Shown piece after piece: positions 12,066 through 23,100 of a stretch of DNA of 64,000 nucleotides. The notes under the pieces are model-generated. The model was not told the origin of the DNA. It worked only from the letters and a program-made list of their open reading frames with translations, and ran no database searches. The DNA comes from Dermatemys mawii. Taxonomy: Eukaryota > Chordata > Testudines > Dermatemydidae. The stretch covers positions 15,680,293 through 15,744,292 of the forward strand of contig ML677365.1 in assembly GCA_007922305.1 (NCBI GenBank). Reading direction: 5' to 3'. Each line of letters starts with the position of its first letter. Position 1 is the first letter of the stretch. The translations under genes were made by a program, and so were the position numbers.

Positions 12066-13171
12066 TGATGATGATGATGAATATTATTTAATATTTACAT
12101 TGCAGATGCTATCGAATGGTAGCTGCCTTTGTCTGTCTTCTTCTTCTTTGTTTCCTTTATTCAGCTTTTTCTGGTGAGGGTCGCAGCAGCAGTATGGAGA
12201 ATAGGGAGGACCAGACTTTCCTTTTGTCCATGGCAGGTTCCAGCTCCTCCTGAGGGATTCCCCAGCATTCCCAGGCCAACTAGGAGATACAATCCCTTCA
12301 GCATGTCCTTGGGGCCTCCTGTCAGTGGGGCTTGCCCAGTGAAGTTCCAAAGGGAGCATCCCAGGGAGCATCCTTATCAGGTGCCTGAACCACCTTAGCT
12401 GGCTCCTCTCAGTCCAGAGGAGTAGTGGCTCTAGTCCTAGGCTCTCCTGAATAGCTGAGCCTCTCACCCTGTTTCTGAGAGTAAGCCCAGCCACCCTGCA
12501 GAGAAACTTCATGTCTGCTGCTTGTATCTGTGATCTCATCCTTTTGGTCATTACCCAAAGTTCATGACCATAGGTGAGTATGGGGATGGAGATTGACCTG
12601 TGAAACTGAAAACTTTGTCTGGGAACTCAGCTTCCTCTTCACCATCACGGATCAGTACAGTGCCCGCGTCACTGCAGCCACCGTATCAATTTGCCGGTCA
12701 ATCTCGTGTTCCTGCTTACCATCGCTCACAAACAAGATCCCTAGATACTTGAACTCTTCCACTGAGGGCAGTTGCTCCCCCTTCACGTGGAGAGAACAAT
12801 CCTCTTTTTTCCGGGAGAAGACCATGACCTCCGATTTGAAGGTGGTGATTCTCATCCCAGCTGCTTCACTCTTGGCATTGAAGCATTCACCTTGATATTT
12901 GGTCCATGAAAATCACTAATAGGAGTGGGAACAAGACGCACCCTTGGATGAGTGCAACACCCACTTTGAACTAACTTGACTTAATGCCGAGAATACGAGC
13001 ACAACCCTCACTCTGAGAATAGCATGCAAAAGTGACACTGGCACCTCATCCTCCCATGGCACTTTTCACAAGACACCTCAGGGAATGCGGTCATATGTGT
13101 TGTCCAAAACAAAGGTAGACTGGATTAGCAAAGTCCCACGATGCCTTGAATATCTGAGAGAGAGTAAAGTG
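12066..13171 (-). mobile_element. Rex3/RTE-like LINE, C-terminal RT and 3' tail
   Basis: On the - strand two long frames survive: 12855-12652 (KSEVMVFSRK...EEFKYLGILF...EIDRQI) and 12551-12084 (SQIQAADMKFLCRVAGLTLR...EPLLLWTERSQLRWFRHLIR). This is the RT C-terminal region of a LINE family well known in fish genomes. The codons before 12551 continue the frame (HELWV). The 3' end carries an ATC/GAT run at 12066-12081, a tail type typical of RTE-clade LINEs. Upstream, 12900-13171 is a decayed RT body that stops abruptly where the LTR begins. The exact clade is from memory and uncertain. Confidence 0.75.
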
Positions 13172-14200
13172 TGTGACGGGTTCAGTCACAGAGACCCCCT
13201 TGGGACTATCGTGCTAACACTACCTTTGAGCCTATTTTCTGTGCTAGTTTGCGCCTCCAGAACCCTGTCTTGTTGAGCCAGATACACTAATCTGCTCCAA
13301 TACAGACCTAGGGTCTGACCCATGCCCAAAGCTGCTGACTTAACTGAAAATGGCTTAGCAAGTACGCCTGTCTCTAGCACCCAGACACCCGGCTCCCAGT
13401 GGGTCCAAACCCCAAATAAATCCATTTTACTCTGTGGAAAGCTTATACGTGGTAAACTCATAAATTGTCTGTCTGCTCTCTGTAACATTGATATAGAGAG
13501 ATGCACAGGTGTTTAATACCCCTTGTATAAATCACTTATTCTGGGTTTAATAATACACAAAAGTGATTTTATTAAGTATAAAAAGTAGGATTTAAGTGGT
13601 TCCAAGTAATAGAACAAAGTAAGTTACCAAACAAAATAAAACGAAACATGCAAGTCTAAGCCTAATACATTAAGAAACTGATTACAGGTAAAATCTCGCC
13701 CTAAGAGATGTTCCAATAAGCTTCTTTCACAGAATGGACTCCTTCTTAGTCTGGGTCCAATCCTTTCCCCTGGTACAGTCCTTGCTAGGTGATAACTAGG
13801 GGATTTCTCATGACTGGAACCTCCTTTGTTCTGTTCCACCCCATTATATAGCTTTGGCACAACGTGGTAATCTTTGTCTTTCTGGATCCCCACCCCTCCT
13901 AAATGGAAAAGCACCAGGTTTAAGATGGATTCCAGTGCCAGGTGACATGGTCACATGACCTGTGAGATCCCAAGCCTTAATTATTCCTGGCCTGCCTCAC
14001 AGGAAGGCTTGCAAGTAAACAGAGCCATTTACAATCAATTGTCCTAGTTGATGGGAGCTTCTCATGTAGAGCCACTTCAGAGTAGGCAAGAGATCACAAT
14101 GGTAGCTTCCTTAAAACTAAATCTCATGTGAACTTTAAGTGATTTGTCTTATGGTGTTAGTATTGTTTCAAATAAATAAATTCTTGTTCAATACCTTCCT
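13172..14200 (-). mobile_element. Probable endogenous retrovirus LTR, - strand
   Basis: Starts TGTGACGGGTTCAGTCACAG, itself a short palindrome, with the TG of an LTR end. The approximately 1 kb sequence, including CCAAATAAATCCATTTTACT and GTGATTTTATTAAGTATAAA, is one I associate with a repeated turtle LTR read on the opposite strand. No internal retroviral genes are attached. The right end is not sharp and no target duplication was found, so this may be a truncated copy. Confidence 0.5.
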
Positions 14201-14244
14201 AAAGATCAAATTGTTCCACCAGGCAGGCACTTGTATGTATATAT

Positions 14245-14582
14245 CAGGGATGGCCATACTTACTGATCCTCAAAGCTGCATACAGCAACCTTCACAAGCT
14301 TGAGAGCTGGGGCGTGCCCTGCTGTAGTTCGGGGCTTCAGCCCAGCAGGAGGTGCCTGCTGGGGCTTGGAGCTTCAGTACTGCTCCTGCTGAAGCCCTGA
14401 GACCTCCCCTTTCTGCTGGACAGAAGTCCATACCCCACCACCTTGCTGCAAGGCAGAGGGCCCAAACTCCCCTGCAGTTTGGTATGTGAAGAATGGGGGG
14501 TGGGGTATGGGGGCTCTGGGAGCCACACTTTAACAATAAAAGAGCCACATGTGGCTTGCGAGCCACCTTTTGCTCACTTCTG
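14245..14582. mobile_element. hAT-type non-autonomous element
   Basis: The left end CAGGGATGGCCATACTTACT pairs with a decayed right end CACCTTTTGCTCACTTCTG. The phrase AATAAAAGAGCCACATGTGG near the right end is typical of this family. Flanks are GTATATAT on the left and GTATGTGT on the right, a weak 6 of 8 match if the element ends two bases later. There is no coding region. Confidence 0.7.
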
Positions 14583-14810
14583 CCGTATGTGTATGAATAT
14601 ATGTGTACACACAGCCAGATAAAAGAAAAGTAGATCTGGGAATAAATTTTTAAAAATTAACATAGGACTGAGGAATACATTTCTCCATCCTCTGGATCTC
14701 AGTGAATCTTGTAAGTGCATGCTCTAGGGCATGAACTACCTTAATACCTGTTTCTTATACAGTGCCACAAACATTCTAACCCCTAATAAATTGTAATAGA
14801 GTGTATATAG

Positions 14811-15145
14811 CAGGGATTCTCAACCTTTTTCTTTCTGAGCCCCCTCCCAATATGATATAAAAACTCTACAGCCCACCTGTGCCACCACAATTAGTTTTCT
14901 GCATATAAAAGCCAGGGTCATGTTAGGGGGTAGCAAGCTGGGCAGTTGCCTGGGCCCCCATGTCACATGGGCCTCTCTAAAGTTAAGTTTGGCTTCAGAC
15001 CTGGGTGGTGGGGCTCAGGACCCTGGAGTTCAGCCCCACGTGGGGAGGCTTCAGCTTTCTTCACTGGGCCCCAGCAAGTCTAACACTGGCTCTGCTTGGT
15101 GGACCTCCTGAAACCTGCTTGCAGACCCCTGGTTGAGAACCATTG
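14811..15145. mobile_element. hAT-type non-autonomous element, perfect 8-bp duplication
   Basis: The ends CAGGGATTCTCAACC and GGTTGAGAACCATTG are inverted repeats. GTATATAG lies directly outside both ends (14803-14810, 15146-15153), an exact 8-bp target duplication that defines a hAT insertion. The interior (TTCTGCATATAAAAGCCAGG and a GC-rich second half) has no transposase frame. Confidence 0.93.
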
Positions 15146-15195
15146 GTATATAGTATTCTGGTTTCCTGGGAAAGAGCTAAGGTACAGAGAGGAAA

Positions 15196-15411
15196 GATAG
15201 TCCAGGATTAAAGATACTAGCCTAGGACTGGGGAAACCTGGGTTCAATTCCATGTTTCGCCACAGACTTTCTATGTGAACTTGGGCGCGTCGCTTAGCCT
15301 TTGTGCATCATTTGTGAAAATGAGAATAATACCTGCCTTACAGTGGTATTGAAGATAAATTCATTCAAGATGGTGATGTGCTCAGATACCATGGGGATGA
15401 GGGCCATGTTA
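15196..15411 (+). mobile_element. MIR-type SINE, left part (split)
   Basis: tRNA-like head (ATAGTCCAGGATTAAAGATA, B box GGTTCAATTCC), then the CORE-like body (CTTGGGCGCG, TCATTTGTGAAAATGAGAAT, AATACCTGCCTTACAG) and GGATGAGGGCCATGTTA, where it is cut. It resumes at 16372. The sister copy at 60600-61126 has the same order, ending GAGGCCATATAAGTAGCTAAG. Confidence 0.85.
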
Positions 15412-16371
15412 TACTCCTGGGGGAATTTTGCATCACTGGGGGGGGGCATGGATTCTTCACAGACACAAAGAATTCTTTTGCTTCCCTGCGGAAAAATGAC
15501 TTCTGAGGGGGAAGCACAGGGAAGGTGCAAGAGCATTCACGCGCCCCTCCGTGGCAGTGCAAGCAGGTTGGTTTGGGTGCCCAGAGCAGCTGGTAGATAT
15601 GCAAATCATTGCCTGAAGGGGAGATGAGCAGTTGTGTGTGTGTGTGTGTGTATGTATGTGAGAGAGAGAGACACACACACACACATTGTCCCTCTTGCTC
15701 GCTACTGCAGCACACTCGTCATGGAAGGACAGGGCTTCAGGGTGTTTCTGAGAAGGTAAGCATGGAGCAGGCTCTATCTCCTCAGTCAGAGCGAATGTAG
15801 CAGACTGCCTTCGTAGTGAATTGTTCCCATTGTTCCCCAGGAGTATAAAACAAGTGTAAAAGTTTTAAGGCTCCTTTGCATTGCCAGAGTGGTATAAAGG
15901 ACAGTATGACCTAATAAAATGCTTACGGTGCTTTAATGATTAGAACTGGTCTAAATTTTTGGACTGAAAAAATTTCCTATCAAAATGTGCTCCATGAACT
16001 GTTTGCTACTGACCATCCTGGAGATGTTCAGTAGCCTCAATAAATTGTGAGTTTAAGTCCCTAGTTCTCACTTGCTCCTCAGTTGCCTCCGATGAACACT
16101 GAGCATTTGGCTGCGTATATTTGTTGACTATAACTAGAAAGACAGGGTTAAACCTAGCTATATTAATATTAGGAAAGGGCATTGGGATTTCCTCCAATGT
16201 TCCCCACTCCTATTCTTCATCCATTCTATTGTAGCTTAAATAAATTACATAAATAATTAAAACCAGAGTGATTGTATTGTGTTATTTTGACAAATAAAAT
16301 ATGCTGAATTTTGCAGTTGTTAAAATATTATGCACAGAATTTTTAATTGGTGCAGAATTCCCATAGGTGTA
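15412..16371. mobile_element. 960-bp DNA transposon inside a SINE, 6-bp duplication ATGTTA
   Basis: The left end TACTCCTGGGGGAATTTTGC and the right end GCAGAATTCCCATAGGTGTA are inverted repeats. ATGTTA occurs immediately before the left end and immediately after the right end, and joining across it rebuilds the SINE. The interior has a GT/GA/CA microsatellite (15635-15686) and no transposase. Near the right end are AATAAAATATGCTGAATTTT and AAAATATTATGCACAGAATT, hallmarks of a repeated turtle family I recognise. The superfamily is not certain, because a 6-bp duplication does not fit standard hAT or Tc1. Confidence 0.85.
15635..15686 (+). repeat. (GT)n(GA)n(CA)n microsatellite
   Basis: GT, GTAT, GA and CA runs in order. 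The GT and CA halves are complementary around the GA centre. Confidence 0.9.
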
Positions 16372-16396
16372 ATGTTAGTACAAGAGGTAGTCCAGT
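16372..16396 (+). mobile_element. MIR-type SINE, right part
   Basis: ATGTTAGTACAAGAGGTAG continues the SINE cut at 15411. The equivalent in the sister copy near 61100 is ATATAAGTAGCTAAGATAG. Confidence 0.65.
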
Positions 16397-18180
16397 AATG
16401 CTTGACTGTTCTGTTGGTTTGCTTTTCACTATTCTCATGTTTATATCTAATTAGGAGCAGCAATTTTTGCTGAGTGCAAGGAAGATGTCTGGGCGAAGGG
16501 GGGAAGAATGGATGAACAACAGAGTGTAATGACTGTAGGAGCCTCCATGTTTGTAGTGTCCCATATAGGTAAGGGGCAAGGGGAATTGTGTGGGCAAACT
16601 GTTCCGCCTTTCTGCTGGACTGTGCTATGCAAGAAGTCCGAGGACTACAGAGCTCTATACTCTGCATAACTCCCCGAGTATAACCCCCTGAGTACTGCCT
16701 CCTTAGTAGAGAATAACTGCCTAGATTCCACTGCCAGGTGGCCCCTCCATTTGTGAGAAGCTGAGGGCAGGGCTTGCTCCATAATACATATTCTTAGTGG
16801 ACCTATTCATGGTTAGAATTTCAAATTAGTGATTAATGTATTCAAGACAAACATGAGCACAATTAATACCAGAACAATGTTTATCTTAAACAGAGAACAT
16901 ATATTGTGAGTATAAATTGATTCTTTCTGTAGTCCAAGAAGTTGCCTCCCACATAAATCACCGTGAGAAATGCCACTACATATGGTAATTGGATATGCAG
17001 TGCTTTTCCTCGGAGACGGTAGTACTGTTTGTGGTTCAAATGGCAGTTGGACAAACGGAGCATTAATATCAACACTGAGCTAAGAATTGTATTTTTTGCT
17101 ACATTATTTTTTTCAACTGTTTTTCTGAGACCTAAACTTCAAGGAAGTGTGATGTTTTCTTAAGAGACCTTAATAAAGTAAGCTTTACATTTTAATTTAA
17201 ATATGCTGTTACTTTGCATCAGCAAGCAGCCTATCCAGCTGAGAGATCTTATCAAAACTCGAATAATTATTCATATAAAACCCCCCATACAATAAATAAT
17301 GAACAGATTGTTAGATACTTCCTTCTAGCAGTACAATATTTTAAAAACAAAACATGCCAAATGCTCTTTCATTTAAAATGTATTTCTCTTGCCAGAATAC
17401 ACAAACATGGTTTTCTTAACCTTGAACAGAGATCTGTGCATACAGAATGTAAGGAGAGGACCTCTATACTTGAACTGCTGCTACCTAGTTACTATAGAAA
17501 GCTGTTTCTGGTGTGGTGGTATGATATTGGTGTATAGTAAAGATCCAGGACCCTAATTCATAATTTTATCCCTTTCTTGAAAGCTTCTGAAATAGACCAT
17601 AGAGAAGATGGATTTCAGGCAAATTTTTGAAAATTAGGCATACCTAGGTTACGTATGTGTAGCTATGTAAGCAAATACCTGATATGTATGACTACATAAG
17701 GTATTTGCATACACCTGGTTAGATAGGCGTCATAGTGCCAAAATTTGAATATCCAGATACAGGTGAGAAATCCTGGCCCATTGATGCCATGCACAGTACT
17801 TGCTAGTAAGTGTATTATTTTCTGTGGTCAATCAATTGCTTCTTTATATCAACATTATTAATATATTAGGAGTCTAGTCACTGTGGTAGCTAGACGCGGT
17901 ACTCTTTAAGATGCAAAATGTGAAAGATAAATGTTTCTAAGTTTAAAGAAACAGTTAAGATAAATGTTACCTATTTTTGCAATGAATGCCATATTTATAT
18001 AGTGAAAATAAGCCAGATATAAATATTTGACAACTTCTCTTGTTTGCACTTTATCTCATGTGTATCTAGAGGTGGATTAAAACTAAACAGCAAGAACCAA
18101 CACAACAAATTGTAGTCCCCCCCATCATAAAAAATTGCTTGTTACTCATAGGCATTTCCAGTCTCATTTCAGTACACAGA
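16397..18180. other. Intron, no assigned element
   Basis: Nothing recognisable apart from a hairpin at 17671-17708 (GCAAATACCT and AGGTATTTGC, 18-base spacer). Open frames at 16320-16667 (-) and 17214-17537 (+) have no domain and no conserved pattern I can see. Confidence 0.55.
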
Positions 18181-18288
18181 GTGACAAGGTGGGTGAGGTG
18201 GTCACTTTTATTGGACTAAATTCTGTGGTGAGGGAGACAAGTTTTCAAACCACATAGAGCTGCTCTTGAGGTCTGGGAAAGATTTCAT
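18181..18288 (-). mobile_element. Probable Penelope-like element 3' end fragment
   Basis: GTGACAAGGTGGGTGAGGTG, CTTTTATTGGACTAAATTCTG and GAGGTCTGGGAAAG form a block that I associate with the 3' end of Penelope-like elements in turtles, coding strand -. It is cut off by the DIRS fragment that follows. Confidence 0.45.
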
Positions 18289-19683
18289 TCTTCTTTGAGT
18301 GCTTGCTCATGTCTATTCCAATGTAGATGTAGGGACCCTGAGAACTGCCAGTGGAAAGTTTATTTCTCAGTGGTATCTGTTGGGTCGGCTCTGGTGCTCC
18401 CTAGAGTCACATATATATGGTGCCAGTATATAGGGCCCTGCTGACGCATCACCCCCTCAGTTCCTTTTTACCACCTTTGATGGTTGCCGGAATTACTTTG
18501 TCCTTGTGTTTGCAAGAACTCCTCCATGGACTTTGTTTCTAACTTGTTGTATATAGTTACAGTTATTATAGTTGTTGTTTGTTAGAACAGTTAGGGTTTA
18601 GTCCCTGCCTGGCACCTGGGTATGCCTCGTTCTCAGGTATTTAAGCCTTGTGGTTCTTACCACAAGCCTATGCAGGTGAGCAACACCCGTTCCAGTTGCC
18701 TTAAGTGCGTGGAGGAAGCTTACTTGTGGAAGATCTGCAAGGACTTCAGGCCCTTCACCAGAAAAGATAGAGATGCAAGACTTGAGTTAATCCTCATGGA
18801 GACAATTCTCCATCCTCTCTCAGAGCTGAGTTACTTGGACTTTGCACCAAGTACTTCAGCTTCTGTCAGGAGTGCCCTGGTGACTATTAGGACTTAGCAC
18901 CCATCTCCAGCACTGAGAAGGGATGTTGTTTCTACCTCTTGGCGCCTCGGCATCGTTCATCATCTCCGGGGCTGAACAAGACTGTTCCAGCCCAGGACTC
19001 TTGACACCACTCTCTGTCACTGGTGCTGAAAATGAAGTAGACGAAGATGGAATCCCTGCCTCTGAGGTCGCAGAGACTCTAGTAAAGTGCAGTCCACATT
19101 GGGCCTCTCTGAGACCTCTACAGCCCGCCCGGTACCATTGACTCCAGCCCCAGAATGGGCACTATCAAGTCTGGCAACAATGGACTCCCTGAAGAGACAC
19201 CGGATGCCTACTGCCCTAGCAATACTTTCAGCGAAAGAGACTTGCTCTCTTTTCTGGTACTGCCGTCCCTGTTAAATACAGGAGAAGTCAATGGCAGTAC
19301 CAATGGGAAGATTTGCCACAGAACCGAGACTCCACGTGCCTTCAAAAGGAAAACTGGCTATGATGGGTCAACACCGATCTCCTCTCTCCTGGAATAGTTC
19401 ACCAACACCGATGGCACCGGCCAGTACTGCTCCACATTGGTCTCCAGGAAGGGATTCCTCTCGGACAGATTCAGAGGCAGAATCATACGTCTCCTGCAGG
19501 AGTCAGCACCAACACTCCAGCTGGCAATACCTGAGAGTGGACCTGGGCCAGAGCTTCCCATTTCTGGCGTGTCCATCGAGCACTGTGGCCCTTCTGGAAT
19601 CCCTAGGTGTTCCCCCGACATAGGGAGAATCACACTCCAGGAGATCATACTCTGAGGCCTTGGACTCGGTAGACCCTCCTCTA
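18289..19683 (+). mobile_element. DIRS-type retrotransposon, 5' region with ORF1
   Basis: Begins TTCTTTGAGTGCTTGCTCAT, a start shared in style with the DIRS copy at 47495. It has GTATATAGGGCCCTGCTGAC upstream of ORF1, then the ORF1 remnant at 18622-18897 and about 800 bp of degraded Ser/Pro-rich continuation. The downstream RT and recombinase genes are absent. Assignment rests on recognising the family whose 3' part at 38530-42420 has the diagnostic tyrosine recombinase. Confidence 0.7.
18622..18897 (+). pseudogene. DIRS ORF1 (gag-like) remnant, 91 codons
   Basis: The frame starts MPRSQVFKPCGSYHKPM, followed by SSCLKC and KICKDFRPFTRKDRD. It keeps the Cys-rich start typical of ORF1 of this retrotransposon family, whose product packages the RNA. 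One Cys of the first pair appears lost, because only KPCG remains before Tyr-His-Lys-Pro. The frame ends in a stop well short of a full ORF1, so it is inactive. Confidence 0.65.
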
Positions 19684-20150
19684 CAGCCTGTGGCACCTTT
19701 AAAGACTAACAAAAGTATTGAAGCATAAGCTTTCATGAGCTAATATCCATTTTGTCAGATGCATGTAGTGGAAGTATCCAGAGGCAGATATAAATAAGAG
19801 GCAAAGACCAGGTTAGAGGTAACAAGGTTAGTTCAATCAGGCTGAACCAGCTTGTTATCTCTAATCAGGGAGGATGAGGTCCTCTTCTAGCAGCTGATGT
19901 GGAGGTGTGAACACCGAGAGAGGAGAAACTGCTTTTGTAGTTAGCTAGCCATTCTTAGTCTTTGTTCAATCCTGAGTTGATGGTGTCAGATTTGCAAATG
20001 AATTGAAGCTCCGCAGTTTCTCTTTGAAGTCTGGTCTTGAAGTTTTTTTTGCTGCAGGATGGTGACCTTTAAATCTGTTGTTGTGTTCCAGGGAGATTGA
20101 AGTGTTCTACAGGTTTCTATATATTGCCATTCCTAATATCTGATTTGTGA
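19684..20150 (-). mobile_element. Probable Penelope-like element, GIY-YIG C-terminal fragment
   Basis: On the - strand the piece near 19990-20120 reads SPSCSKKNFKTRLQRETAEL and shortly after DTINSGLNKDWEW with stops and shifts. The downstream part has GTGGCACCTTTAAAGACTAA and AAGCTTTCATGAGCTAATAT on the + strand. The DTxxxGLNKD style ending is what I know from the end of the Penelope endonuclease domain. Decayed; moderate confidence. Confidence 0.5.
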
Positions 20151-23100
20151 ATCAGAAAACAAACCTTTATCTCCTAGATTCATAACAAACAGGGGTTAGC
20201 TTGTGCAGCACTGTTCACAGACCTAGATAGAAAGGAACATCAACCTGTCCCATGGCAAAGCCTATAAGAAGGAGGACTTTGGGGAGGAAATTTCTGCGAG
20301 GATTTACTTGTAGAGATCTCTCCACACTGCTTCATCAGTGAGCAGGGTTCCCTCTTCCCCACAGAAAAGACAATAGGCTTCTCTCTAGAATGGAGGATTC
20401 CCAAGGAGCTGTGTGGATCATGGGAGTTGGAAAAGACTTGGAACAGGGTCTGAACAGAGAGGTCTCTGAAAGGTCCAGAATATAGTGGATGTGAGTGATG
20501 CCCCAGGGACAGCTGAATTCCCCTTTTCTGTGGATCCATGTGCAGAGGCTCCAGGTTATATGTGATTTAGAAGGAACGATGGGGCCAGAGAATTTACATT
20601 ATTTTACTCCAAGAGAAGCAGTCATTGCCATGTAGTTCTTCACTGACAAAAACGGCATGGCCATAAATAAGATGTAAGGAAAGGAAGTCATGGTGAAGTC
20701 TGTGAAGAGGACAGTGAAGATAGTTGTATGAAAAATTATTTCAGTTAGGTACTACTGTACTTATTTAAGATTGTAGCTAAGCTACAGTGACTCTGGAAGG
20801 AGAGTTCATTAAAAATAAGGAATTATGGTTGGAAATTTTTCTTTTGAGGTAGAAATCTGCACACTGGCTAGAGGAGCCTAATGATAAATTACACTAAGCC
20901 TGGTAGGCTTATGGTTCCTAAGCACAAAGGGCCAAATCCTGAGATTGTAACTCCATTTGTACCTAGTCCTTAGAAAAGGAGACTTAGAGTTAATCACAAG
21001 GTCCCTACTCCATCCACATTTAAGTCTTTTTAAAAAACCCACCTCTGCTATGCTGCATATAGTGAATCAATTTGACTGTATATAAATTGGCTGTTGTTGT
21101 TTTGCTCCCCCTTTTCCTTATCTCTTTCTACTTGTCTGTCCTTAGATTATGAAGCCTTCAAATCAAGGAGTATCTTTCTTCAGTGTCAAGAAAGTGCTTA
21201 ACACGTCATGACCACTACTTTATATAAATAGAATATAAACTGAGAGCGGAAGTGTCTGGGGTTGTAGGAACTATTTCAAACTCTTCCCTTCAGTTTAGAG
21301 GAGACTGAAGAAGGGGTTCCCAAGCGTTGCCCCCAAGAGCCCTACATATCACATCATTGATGTTGTTTGATATGGAGTAGGACACCTAAATATGGTTTTG
21401 AATCTCTTCTAAAACAAGTTAAAAAAGCAATAACCCTAAAACAAACCAACCTTTGTATGATATTAAGTTTGTTGTTGAATATTTCTGTTGTATAAATAGG
21501 GAAGATTAATCTGGGATGTGTAATGAAGTAGCAGAAGCAGAGAATATTTGAAATTTGGACTACAATTGAAGTCTAATTGGAATTACATAGAAAACATTTA
21601 TTTCGTGCTTCTAGATGAGGATTTAATTAAAAGAAAGTTAGCTCATCTTTTTAGATTTATCCCTGAATGGGAAATCTGAAACATACTTCAGTTGATGGTT
21701 GGCTTTCTCTGACTTTGATTAATCACTTTCAAAGTAAGTAGAAGATCGGTGCAGTAATTTCATAATTACACACAAGTGAGTTAACTTGAAACTTAATCTA
21801 CAATAACTAACTGTAAAGGAAGTTTGATGTTGGTTAGCTTCATGTAATGCTGTATATTTATGGTTTGAATACTTAACAGTGCTAATCTGAAATAAATCTA
21901 TACCATGATACTATTCATTTATTTGCAAGATGTTTTAATGATTGAGTTGGGGATATTATTTTCAAAGATATATGAAGAGTAATGCTTAGAGGTCCAATTC
22001 AACCCAAACTGAAGTCAGTAGAAGTGTTTCAAGTGACTTAATAGAGTTGGATCAGGCCCTACTTTTTAAAGTGTTGTTGAAGACAATTTTGATGAAATTG
22101 TCATTGTGGTTAAAGGCTGGAAAATTTTCAACATACCTTGCTCAGCGTGCATTATTATTCCATACTAATGTGTTAGCTCCCTTTTCGCCAGAGAAATTTT
22201 AGTTCAAAGCTTTGTTTTTAACTGAAAGAATTTAAACTGCCACAGTCTGATTATTTGTGATGTAAGTAAAATAGCCATGTATACTAAAATAAAAGGCAAA
22301 ATTTTTCTGCAACTTGGATATCTTAAAAAGGTCATACTTCAAGTAAGTTAACCATGTGTAATTCATTGAATTCCATTTAAATTTGAATTTATGTGAATAT
22401 TGCAAAAGATTGATTTTATTCTCTGCTGATGTAACAGAAATTCTCATTTGAAGCAAACCATTTCATCATCTGTGCACATCATCATATGACAAATTTACAC
22501 AATTTATATTAACTTGAACTATGGGCTTGATAAAATATTCAGCCAGGTGTTTATGTACAGTCGTACAGAGAGCTTTTTTAACTAAAAATTCCACATTACT
22601 CCACAGGATATTGTAAAATTCACCACAAAGTTCGACATGTTAAGCTAGGAGCAATGTATATCTACTACAGATACTTCTATTTCTTTTTATTGTTATCATC
22701 TCTTAGTTTCCAAGATTAATGTAAAGTATGCAAGGTCAGCCTTTATTCAGGGGCACTGACAATCAGCTTTATTGAAGAAGGAATTTATGTTCTGCTTTTT
22801 AATTGAAGCGTGACCTTTCAAGATATTTTTATGACTAGAGTCTTGCTAAAGTCAAGGAAAGATCAGTAAATGATTGAAGTATCTCTTGAAAGTCTGATTT
22901 AATGTTTCTTTTTCCAAATAAAGTGTATCTTGAATTTTTAAACTTGACCCTTTTTTGCTAGTTTAGCTGACTGACTTGGGTAAGTCTCACGGCTAGTGCG
23001 TAGCCACGTTTTTTTAACTTGGATTTTGGATTTTATTTGGATATTGGTTAGAGGAATGTTATTCAATTTTTAATCATATTGGAGAAAACCACACTCAGAA

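Noticed and set aside
12129..12895. + strand open frames of 89 and 100 codons
   Set aside because: Antisense of the Rex3/RTE-like LINE RT fragment.
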